The translations under genes and the position numbers were made by a program. This document shows positions 1 to 5,472 of a stretch of 11,602 nt of DNA, one piece after another. The notes beneath the pieces were generated by a model, which saw only the letters and a program-made list of their open reading frames with translations, searched no databases and was not told the origin of the DNA. Source of the DNA: Oscillospiraceae bacterium (GTDB lineage Bacteria > Bacillota > Clostridia > Oscillospirales > Oscillospiraceae); the NCBI GenBank assembly GCA_902783825.1, contig CACZSJ010000067.1:1-11602 (forward strand), given 5' to 3'. How positions within the stretch are numbered: position 1 is the stretch's first letter; each line of letters opens with the position of its first letter.

Positions 1-306
1 CGCGGCCTGCCGCTCCGAAAGACTGAGCGGGCGTGTATATACGGCGATCCGCCTTGGGCAGGAGCTGGCGGCGACCGTCTCGGCGGGCATGTCCAGAAAA
101 ATGGCGCAAACGGCGCTCTGCTCGGTGCAAACGGCGGCTCCGGCTCCGGCAAAAATCTCCTCCGCGGCCTGATCCAGCACCGGATAGGGCGAAGAGAAAG
201 AGACCTTGGCTTCCAGTGCGGGCATTCCCTGTAGTGCCAGCACGACCCATTCCGCACGAAAATCTGCCATATTCTGCTGATAGACAGGGCTTGATGTCTG
301 TTCCAT
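1..306 (-). CDS. Unrecognised protein, partial (C-terminus outside window)
   Basis: An open frame of 102 codons runs from an ATG at 306 down to base 1 without a stop, so the gene is cut by the window edge. It starts 5 bases after the TAA of the CDP-glycerol transferase gene (stop at 312-314), with a GGA about 9 bases before the ATG, so it looks like the next gene of the same operon. The protein begins MEQTSSPVYQQNMADFRAEW. It is mixed alpha/beta-looking and soluble, with no signal peptide or membrane segment, and three cysteines (in VCTE, VCAIF and SSCPRR). Codon use (GCC, CTG, GTC and GAA rich) is like its neighbours, which supports real coding. I do not recognise the family. A cell-wall role is suggested only by the neighbour and is a guess. 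Confidence 0.6.
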   Translation of the reverse strand, partial: MEQTSSPVYQQNMADFRAEWVVLALQGMPALEAKVSFSSPYPVLDQAAEEIFAGAGAAVCTEQSAVCAIFLDMPAETVAASSCPRRIAVYTRPLSLSERQAA

Positions 307-311
307 AAGCG

Positions 312-1433
312 TTATTCCAATCCCAGCTGGCGCAGCAGCTTTTCACAGCTGTGCCCGTCGCAGTATTCCATCTGCTCCGCCCACAGGGCGTCCAGACGGG
401 AGCGGTAAGCATCATCGGCCCAGTTGTCCATCGTGATGACCGCTTCGTAGAGTTGGTCGTAGTCGGCGGCAAAGAATCCTGGGACGCGGCGGTAATCCCC
501 ATACAGGCCCCTCGTCTCCTGATACATATCCAGATCCGGAGCGAACAGGATGATCGGCCTGCGGAAATATAAAAAATCAAAATAAATGGAGGAGTAATCG
601 GTAATCAGCGCATCGGCCAGAGGCAACAGTTCGTCGGAGCTAAAATCGGGTAGGTCGTTGATGCTGCCGTCGGTGTAGCGATGGGTTTTGATCAGAAGCG
701 CGCAGCCTTCCGGAAGCGCCTGTCGCAAACGCAAAAGCTCCTGCGTACCCACCAGCTGCCCATCCCGGGCGTTTCCGCGAAAGGTGGGCGCCCAGAGGAA
801 CAGCTTTTTGCCGGCGAGCTCCGGGTGTGCTGTTTCCAGCCGTTGCCGCAGCCTCTGACTGCGTGCCGTGTCATACAGCAAATCCATACGGGTCACGCCT
901 GCCGTGGAGAAACGCACTCGCGGCAGACCGATCGCCTTGGAAAGCACGTCTGACACCAGGGGGGCGGAAGCAGTGAAAACGTCGGTGGTGTCGTACATGC
1001 CCCGGACGAAACCGGCGGCGTCCTCGGGGGAATCCAGCGCCAGCTTCTTCATCAATCCGCCGGAATGCCAAAGCTGGATCAGCGTGGTCCCTTTGCGCTT
1101 GGCACAGGCGGTGGGCAGAAAATAGTCGCAGATAAAAACATACTGAGCTCGGGCGTACAGGGGAAGAAAGCGCAGCATGATCCCCAGACCGTGGAAAGCG
1201 CTACAGAAAGAATAATCGTGATAATATTCGTGAATGTCCAATTCCGGGTGTTGGCGGAGCCGATCGGCGATGGCCTGCATGGAATAGGGCATGCTGTCCT
1301 GATGCCCGTCAGCCAGCAGAACCAGCCCCGGCTGGATCGGCCGCAGGCAGCAGATCCGGTAACAGGGCGCAAGAAGCAGATGCAGGACACACCATTTGGA
1401 AACGCGCCGCAGCGCGGAGCGGAATGAAACCAT
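312..1433 (-). CDS. CDP-glycerol glycerophosphotransferase family protein (TagB/TagF-like)
   Basis: This is a member of the Glyphos_transf family (PF04464). These enzymes move glycerol phosphate (or ribitol phosphate) from the CDP-linked donor onto a lipid-linked or glycan acceptor at the inner face of the membrane, as in teichoic-acid synthesis. Family motifs, numbered from the ATG at 1433, are in order: QLWHSGG (120-126), GVTRMD (179-184), WAPTFRG (214-220), IKTHR (248-252), ITDYSSIYFDF (277-287) and then a conserved RGLYGDY. The His in HSGG and the KTH motif are the usual catalytic/donor-binding residues. A hydrophobic, Cys-containing stretch at 14-30 probably holds it on the membrane. At 373 aa it is close to the TagB core and lacks the long N-terminal part of TagF polymerases. 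The ATG is preferred over a GTG at 1448 because GTGAGG lies 9 bases upstream of it, while the GTG has no clear site. It lies just downstream of proC. The acceptor and chemistry (priming, polymerising or decorating) cannot be told. Confidence 0.9.
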   Translation of the reverse strand: MVSFRSALRRVSKWCVLHLLLAPCYRICCLRPIQPGLVLLADGHQDSMPYSMQAIADRLRQHPELDIHEYYHDYSFCSAFHGLGIMLRFLPLYARAQYVFICDYFLPTACAKRKGTTLIQLWHSGGLMKKLALDSPEDAAGFVRGMYDTTDVFTASAPLVSDVLSKAIGLPRVRFSTAGVTRMDLLYDTARSQRLRQRLETAHPELAGKKLFLWAPTFRGNARDGQLVGTQELLRLRQALPEGCALLIKTHRYTDGSINDLPDFSSDELLPLADALITDYSSIYFDFLYFRRPIILFAPDLDMYQETRGLYGDYRRVPGFFAADYDQLYEAVITMDNWADDAYRSRLDALWAEQMEYCDGHSCEKLLRQLGLE

Positions 1434-1470
1434 GCGCGCAAGCCTCACAATCTTTCAGGTTCAGCAGCTC

Positions 1471-2259
1471 TCAGTCCAGGCCGCCGTAGGCGGCAATGAC
1501 CGCCTCCATTGCGGCGGCACGCAGTCCACCAAGCTCAGCCGCCCGCACGCCTCGGATGCTGGTGCCGCCGGGGGAACAGGTAGCGTCTTTCAGCGCGGCC
1601 GGCAGCTCCTTGTTCTCCATCAGCCATTTGGCAGCGCCCAGAATCATCTGTTCTGCCAGTAGATAGGCCTGTTCCCTGGGCAGACCACAGGCCAGACCAC
1701 CGTCTGCCAGCCCTTCCAGAAACAGGGCGGCAAAGGCGCCGCCGCAGCCGGCAACGGCAGAACCGGCATCAAACAGAGCTTCATCCATAGGAAGCAAATA
1801 GCCGGAGAAACGCATCATGGAGAGAAAGCCATCCAGCTGTTCCCGGGACAAATCTCCGTTGGGAGCATAGAGGGTGACCCCGGCGCCCACAGACACAGGA
1901 ATATTGGGCAGAATCCGGATGATGGGACAAAGGCCGCCGCTCAGCTCCTGCAGCTGCGCCAGGCTGACCCCAGCGGCCATACTGACCAGAACCGGCGGCA
2001 CAGCCCGCTTGGACAGAATCGGCAGCAATCCCGTGAGTAGCCCGGAGACCATGCCGGGCTTTACTCCGAGGAAAACATAGTCGGCCAGACCCACAAGGGT
2101 CTCATTGTCCACAACTTGTCCGCCGATCTCCCGGGACAGAGCCTCCGCCTTTTCCGGATGTCGGTTGGACAGCAAAAGCTGCAGGGAACTGTCCTTTGCG
2201 ACGGCGCGGGCCAGCGCACCGCCCATATTGCCTGTGCCGATGAAACCGATGACAGCCAT
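1471..2259 (-). CDS. proC: Pyrroline-5-carboxylate reductase
   Basis: Catalyses the last step of proline synthesis, the NAD(P)H-dependent reduction of 1-pyrroline-5-carboxylate to L-proline in the cytosol. The 262 aa length is normal for the family. An N-terminal Rossmann fold starts with GFIGTGNMGGAL (5-16) and contains VKPG (66-69). The linker motif RILPNIPVSVGAG (115-127) corresponds to the family R-x-MPNTP-x-x-x-G. The C-terminal all-helical dimer domain carries the signature SPGGTSIRG (229-237). Two positions are unlike the usual consensus: ILPNIP instead of MPNTP, and AGCGGAF (170-176) where most members have a GSGPAY-like stretch, so the substrate pocket may be slightly divergent. The start is supported by a strong site (GAGGAGGG at 2266-2273, six bases before the ATG). 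It is the first gene of a leftward cluster with its own promoter at 2290-2318. Confidence 0.94.
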   Translation of the reverse strand: MAVIGFIGTGNMGGALARAVAKDSSLQLLLSNRHPEKAEALSREIGGQVVDNETLVGLADYVFLGVKPGMVSGLLTGLLPILSKRAVPPVLVSMAAGVSLAQLQELSGGLCPIIRILPNIPVSVGAGVTLYAPNGDLSREQLDGFLSMMRFSGYLLPMDEALFDAGSAVAGCGGAFAALFLEGLADGGLACGLPREQAYLLAEQMILGAAKWLMENKELPAALKDATCSPGGTSIRGVRAAELGGLRAAAMEAVIAAYGGLD

Positions 2260-2289
2260 GAGACACCCTCCTCAAAAAATACTATTATT

Positions 2290-2318
2290 ATTGTAGCACG
2301 AGAGAGCACATTTGTAAA
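2290..2318 (-). promoter_or_regulatory. Sigma-A type promoter for proC operon
   Basis: On the minus strand TTTACA (2318-2313) and TACAAT (2295-2290) are separated by exactly 17 bases, each one mismatch from consensus. This places the transcript start near 2283, about 24 bases before the proC ATG. It lies in the divergent region shared with the Mbeg1-like gene. Confidence 0.7.
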
Positions 2319-2337
2319 ATCTTTGCTGATTTTCCGG

Positions 2338-2366
2338 TTGATTTTTTCTTCCACAGGTGCTACCCT
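2338..2366 (+). promoter_or_regulatory. Possible promoter for Mbeg1-like / pyruvate kinase-like pair
   Basis: TTGATT (2338-2343) and TACCCT (2361-2366) are spaced by 17 bases and lie about 30 bases before the gene start. The -35 is good and the -10 is poor (three of six), so this is a weak prediction. No better pair was seen in the 138-base divergent region. Confidence 0.35.
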
Positions 2367-2397
2367 CTTATTCGATAGGGAAAAAGGGGGGGATGAG

Positions 2398-3549
2398 ATG
2401 TACACAATTTTGGATTATCTCAGCTGGCGCGGAGATCTGTCGCTGGCCATCAGACCCTTCAACGAAGTGGACAATCTGATTCTATCCGAACTGGCCTATG
2501 CCGACTTCCGGGGGATTGTCCCGCCGCCGGCGAGCGGAGAAAGCATCTCTCTACGGGACGCTGTCTCCGCCTATTTTGCGGACGGACGAGAGCAGAGTTA
2601 TCTGATTTGCGATCCTCGCAGGCTGCTGGAAGCGGCGTGGGAGAGCGTACGCTTTTCCGAGCTGCGCCTGAGCGGCTATGTGGATGAAATCGACCGGGAA
2701 AAGCAGACCCAGTTTGCCGCCATGTGCTTCCATTTGGGAGATGGAAGCAGCTATGTGGCCTATCGGGGAACAGATGATAGCCTGGTGGGCTGGCGGGAGG
2801 ATTTCAACCTCAGCTTTCTTGATGAAACCTATGGCCAGCAGCGGGCGGTTCGCTATCTGGAACAGGTGAGCGCGGAAAGCACCGGGCCGCTGCGTGTGGG
2901 TGGACATTCCAAGGGCGGAAATCTGGCGGTTTACGCGGCGGCATTTTGCAGCCCGCAGGTGAAGGAACGAATTCAGGAAGTTTACTCCAACGACGGCCCG
3001 GGCTTTCGCAAGGCTGTGACTGACAGTGAAGAGTACCGGCAGAGCATGAGCAAGCTGCGCATCATCGTCCCGGAGTCCTCGCTGGTGGGCATATTGCTGT
3101 TCAACAAAGGGGAGAGGAAGATCATAAAAAGCGCTTCAGCCGGCATTCAACAGCACGATCCCTATAGCTGGGAGGTCTTGGGAGAACACTTTGTGGAAGC
3201 GGAGAAGTTGTCCCCGGCAAGCGCTTTGGCCGATGAGGCGCTGGATCGCTGGACGGACGCGCTGGACGATGAGCAGCGGGCCAATCTGGTTTCCGCGATC
3301 TTTGACGCGCTGGAAGCCACAGGGGCGGAAACTCTCACCCAACTCAGCAGCCAGCGCTGGGCGACCTGCAACGCTGTGTTGAAAGCGATTCGCGATCTGG
3401 AGCCCCAGCGGCAGAAAGAAGTGCGCGAGTCGGTGAAAAAGCTGCGGGTTGCCGGCAAGGAGGCTCTGTGGATGGAGGCCAGGCGCTCCCTGGAGGCCTT
3501 TCTGCGGGAGCATGCCCACAGAGGCAGAGGGGAGGAACGGCGTGACTGA
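2398..3549 (+). CDS. Mbeg1-like (DUF2974) alpha/beta-hydrolase-fold protein
   Basis: A 383 aa cytosolic-looking protein of the Mbeg1-like family (DUF2974, PF11187), common in Clostridia and of unknown substrate. The N-terminus (MYTILDYLSWRGDLS, then PFNEVDNLIL at 20-29) is the family hallmark. A lipase-like core follows, with YRGTDDSLVGWREDFNLSF (122-140) and the nucleophile elbow GGHSKGGNLA (168-177), where S171 is the likely nucleophile. D199 in NDGPGF and H253 in QQHDPYSW are plausible triad partners. The C-terminal 110 residues are helical and charged. There is no signal peptide or membrane segment. The frame is open upstream to 2116, antisense to proC, but the ATG at 2398 is chosen because a run of seven G (2386-2392) lies five bases before it and homology begins there. 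Its stop overlaps the next gene by 8 bases, so the two are translationally coupled. An esterase or lipase activity is inferred from the fold only. Confidence 0.88.
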   Translation: MYTILDYLSWRGDLSLAIRPFNEVDNLILSELAYADFRGIVPPPASGESISLRDAVSAYFADGREQSYLICDPRRLLEAAWESVRFSELRLSGYVDEIDREKQTQFAAMCFHLGDGSSYVAYRGTDDSLVGWREDFNLSFLDETYGQQRAVRYLEQVSAESTGPLRVGGHSKGGNLAVYAAAFCSPQVKERIQEVYSNDGPGFRKAVTDSEEYRQSMSKLRIIVPESSLVGILLFNKGERKIIKSASAGIQQHDPYSWEVLGEHFVEAEKLSPASALADEALDRWTDALDDEQRANLVSAIFDALEATGAETLTQLSSQRWATCNAVLKAIRDLEPQRQKEVRESVKKLRVAGKEALWMEARRSLEAFLREHAHRGRGEERRD

Positions 3550-4519
3550 AATCTACGGAACCCTGGGCCCCGCCTGCGCCGAAACGGAAATCCTGGAGGC
3601 CATGCTGCGCAGCGGTATGACGGGGGTGCGGCTCAATTTGTCCCACATGTCCCTGACCCAGGCGCAGGGGCAGGTGGAGGCGCTGCAACAGGCAGGCGCT
3701 CGCTGCGGCAAACAGCCAAAACTGCTCATCGACATGCAGGGACCGGAGCTGCGCATCGGCGAGCTTGCCGAGCCTTTGCGGCTGGAAGAAGGCGACCGTG
3801 TCAGCCTGGGGCCGGAGGGGATCCCGCTGCCGCAAATGGTACGGGAGGAACTGTCGGCTGGTCAACAGCTTCTGCTGGACGACGGCAAACTGCTGCTGCG
3901 CGCTTTGAACCGCGAATGGGCGGAGGTCGTGCGGGGCGGATTGCTGCAGAGCAGGAAGAGTGTGGCGCTGCCGGGGCGGGAGCTAATGCCACCGGCGCTG
4001 ACCGAAAGCGATTGGGAAAACCTGCGGCAGGCAAGCGCCTGCGGAGTCAGCGCCGTGATGCAGCCCTTCGTGCGCGGCAGGTGCGATCTGGAAGAGCTAC
4101 GTCGCGCGCTGGACACGGTGGGCGGCGGCGGGATCCGGCTCTTGGCAAAAATAGAAAGCGCCGCGGGGCTTGCACAGCTGGATCAGCTGCTGCCGGCAGC
4201 GGACGAGATCGTAATAGCCCGGGGAGATTTGGGCAACGCCATGCCCCTGTGGGAGCTGCCTGCCGCCCAGAAGCGGATTGCCGCCCGTTGCCGGGCTGTG
4301 GGCAAGCCTTTCATGGTGGTCACGCAAATGCTGAGCTCCATGGAACACAGTCCCGTCCCCACACGGGCGGAGCTGAGCGATATCTTCAACGCCGTGCTGG
4401 ATGGCGCAGCCTCGGTGATGCTTACCGGGGAGACGGCTGTCGGGCGCTATCCGGTGGAGGCGATTCAGATCCTGACGGCAACGGTCCGGGAGGCGGAGCG
4501 CTATCGGGAAGAAGCATGA
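3542..4519 (+). CDS. Short pyruvate kinase homologue lacking the C-terminal domain
   Basis: A pyruvate kinase-family protein (phosphoenolpyruvate + ADP to pyruvate + ATP in the classical enzyme) of only 325 aa, against about 470-590 for normal enzymes. It contains the A/B barrel: RLNLSH (30-35), DMQGPELR (64-71), a short B domain with DDGK (113-116) and SRKSVALPG (137-145), then KIES (203-206), ARGDLG (226-231), TQMLSSM (261-267), PTRAELSDIFNAVLDG (273-288) and MLTGETAVGRYPVEA (293-307). It stops just after this, so the C-terminal allosteric domain is absent. By the usual alignment the catalytic Arg, Lys, Glu, Asp and Thr (R30, R71, K203, E205, D229, T261) are kept, but the cation-site DTKGPE is DMQGPE. 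The GTG start is fixed by GGAGG (3531-3535) six bases upstream, inside the preceding gene's end. Activity is plausible but unproven. It may be a paralogue beside a full-length pyk. Confidence 0.88.
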   Translation: MTEIYGTLGPACAETEILEAMLRSGMTGVRLNLSHMSLTQAQGQVEALQQAGARCGKQPKLLIDMQGPELRIGELAEPLRLEEGDRVSLGPEGIPLPQMVREELSAGQQLLLDDGKLLLRALNREWAEVVRGGLLQSRKSVALPGRELMPPALTESDWENLRQASACGVSAVMQPFVRGRCDLEELRRALDTVGGGGIRLLAKIESAAGLAQLDQLLPAADEIVIARGDLGNAMPLWELPAAQKRIAARCRAVGKPFMVVTQMLSSMEHSPVPTRAELSDIFNAVLDGAASVMLTGETAVGRYPVEAIQILTATVREAERYREEA

Positions 4520-4521
4520 TA

Positions 4522-4565
4522 AAAAAGTCTGAGGGACGCTATCTGGCGCATCCCTCAGACTTTTT
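4522..4565. terminator. Bidirectional intrinsic terminator
   Basis: A 15-base perfect inverted repeat, AAAAAGTCTGAGGGA (4522-4536) with its complement at 4551-4565, encloses a 14-base loop containing a further CGC/GCG pair. T-runs flank it in both directions. It sits between the stop of the pyruvate kinase-like gene (4519) and the stop of the convergent cysteine-rich gene (4564-4566), so it can end both transcripts. Confidence 0.92.
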
Positions 4566-5049
4566 ATACATTTCGATTGGTTCCGAAAAAAACCTTGCCG
4601 CCATGCAGCACCTTTCGATAGGCGCAGCGCAGGGCCATATCCCGGTTGGGGTTGACGCAGGCCTTCTGATCGCTACAGCTCTGATAACGGCTGCAGCAGG
4701 AGAATTCCTTGGGGATCCGATCCAGAATCGACTGGAGCGCCTCCTGCATCTGCGGGAGATACGTGGCAGCTTCGGACAAATCCCCAAGGCTGAGTTTGCA
4801 GAAGTTGCCATTCTCCACGCTTCCCGGGATGGGCTGCTTGCCCTTCAGAACGGATACCGCAGGCGAGGCCCCGGTACTGAGACGGGCGATGACCGAACTG
4901 CCGTACAGAATTGAACAGTAGTTTTTTCGGCGATCAAAGCGCAGCTGCGCCGGGTCGGCCCAGTTTGCCTCCAGTGTCGCTATCAGGCCAGGACGCAAAA
5001 GATCAAATGCCTCTTCCTCTGAGGTGAACAAAAAGCTGGTCTGCTCCAT
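4564..5049 (-). CDS. Uncharacterised protein with cysteine-rich C-terminus
   Basis: A 161 aa soluble protein starting at the ATG at 5049. GGAG (5056-5059) lies six bases before it, which favours this start over an upstream TTG at 5070. The N-terminal half has a small alpha/beta look (LLRPGLIATLEANW, then NYCSILYGSSVIARLS). The C-terminal 45 residues carry CC-x5-C-x5-C-x10-C (residues 118, 119, 125, 131 and 142), followed by YRKVLHGGKVFFGTNRN. The spacing suggests a metal site, either zinc or an Fe-S cluster as seen at the ends of some nuclease families, but I cannot name the family and see no catalytic motif. It is convergent with the pyruvate kinase-like gene and shares its terminator. It has its own consensus promoter (5091-5119), so it is a single-gene unit. 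The function is unknown. Confidence 0.82.
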   Translation of the reverse strand: MEQTSFLFTSEEEAFDLLRPGLIATLEANWADPAQLRFDRRKNYCSILYGSSVIARLSTGASPAVSVLKGKQPIPGSVENGNFCKLSLGDLSEAATYLPQMQEALQSILDRIPKEFSCCSRYQSCSDQKACVNPNRDMALRCAYRKVLHGGKVFFGTNRNV

Positions 5050-5090
5050 ATGCTTCTCCAATCTGCCCAAAAGATGCTTCAGCCACCCCT

Positions 5091-5119
5091 ATTATACACG
5101 CTTTCTCTCATGACGTAAA
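5091..5119 (-). promoter_or_regulatory. Sigma-A type promoter for the cysteine-rich gene
   Basis: On the minus strand a perfect TATAAT (5096-5091) is preceded, at a 17-base spacer, by TTTACG (5119-5114). The transcript would start near 5084 and have a 5' leader of about 35 bases. Confidence 0.75.
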
Positions 5120-5180
5120 GAGTGAGACGACACGTTCTCCACCTTCGGCAGTGGGAGAAATGAGGGAGGATTTCTCTCAT
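5102..5180. repeat. Short repeats and inverted repeats upstream of the cysteine-rich gene
   Basis: The 10-mer TTTCTCTCAT occurs twice in direct orientation (5102-5111 and 5171-5180). Inverted pairs lie between: TTCTCCAC (5135-5142) with GTGGGAGAA (5151-5159, one bulged G), and GAGAAAT (5155-5161) with ATTTCTC (5170-5176). The stretch between the two divergent promoters (about 5120-5298) holds no gene I can support. Confidence 0.4.
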
Positions 5181-5251
5181 CGTCAGCCAAATCACAAACA
5201 ATTCGGAAATATGTACATTTTTTGAAGTATCATTTTGGGCAAGTCGTAGAA

Positions 5252-5268
5252 TTGTGCAGTTGTCACAA
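5252..5268. promoter_or_regulatory. Candidate operator, Rex-like inverted repeat
   Basis: TTGTG (5252-5256) and CACAA (5264-5268) form a perfect inverted repeat with a 7-base centre, about 30 bases upstream of the lctP -35 box. The known Rex site is TTGTG-N8-CACAA. This one has N7, so it is a near match only. Rex control would fit a fermentation/lactate operon. Confidence 0.3.
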
Positions 5269-5298
5269 AAATAACGGGTTAAATCTGGTAATAAATAG

Positions 5299-5327
5299 TT
5301 GCAAACGCAAAAAACACGTGGTATTCT
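5299..5327 (+). promoter_or_regulatory. Promoter for the lctP-glcD operon
   Basis: TTGCAA (5299-5304) and TATTCT (5322-5327) are separated by 17 bases. Transcription would start near 5334, giving a leader of about 139 bases. The -10 box is one arm of an inverted repeat, TATTCT-N6-AGAATA (5322-5339), which could be an operator over the start site. Confidence 0.6.
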
Positions 5328-5377
5328 ATCCTCAGAATAGATTGAACGCGGTACAATGCGCGGAAGGCATTCGTGTG

Positions 5378-5423
5378 GGATGCGGACGAAAGCTGGAGAA
5401 CGGATGCGGAGCATGCGAGCTGG
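5378..5423 (+). repeat. Imperfect tandem duplication in the lctP leader
   Basis: GGATGCGGA (5378-5386) followed by AGCTGG (5391-5396) is repeated as GGATGCGGA (5402-5410) followed by AGCTGG (5418-5423). The unit is about 24-27 bases. The leader is rich in GGA triplets (5362, 5378, 5384, 5395, 5402, 5408) before the ribosome site GGGAGG near 5459-5464. It could be a structured or protein-bound RNA leader. No known riboswitch was recognised. Confidence 0.5.
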
Positions 5424-5472
5424 CGTAAGTACTGTCGGCAATGTATTTATATTTTATTGGGAGGAAAAAGAC

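Noticed and set aside
1434..1448. GTG at 1448 as start of the CDP-glycerol transferase gene
   Set aside because: It adds only five residues and has no clear ribosome site, while the ATG at 1433 has GTGAGG upstream. It cannot be excluded.
2116..2397. N-terminal extension of the Mbeg1-like frame back to 2116
   Set aside because: It is antisense to the start of proC and runs through the divergent promoter region. The family N-terminus and a strong ribosome site both point to 2398.
3916..4914. 332-codon open frame on the plus strand
   Set aside because: It is a shadow of the pyruvate kinase-like gene, then runs through the terminator and antisense to the cysteine-rich gene. It has Arg/Gly-rich composition and no family features.
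5352..5357. TACAAT as a second lctP -10 box
   Set aside because: There is no acceptable -35 hexamer 16-18 bases upstream.
5079..5441. 120-codon minus-strand frame over the lctP leader
   Set aside because: It spans both promoters and the repeats, has no ribosome site, and its composition is unlike that of a folded protein.
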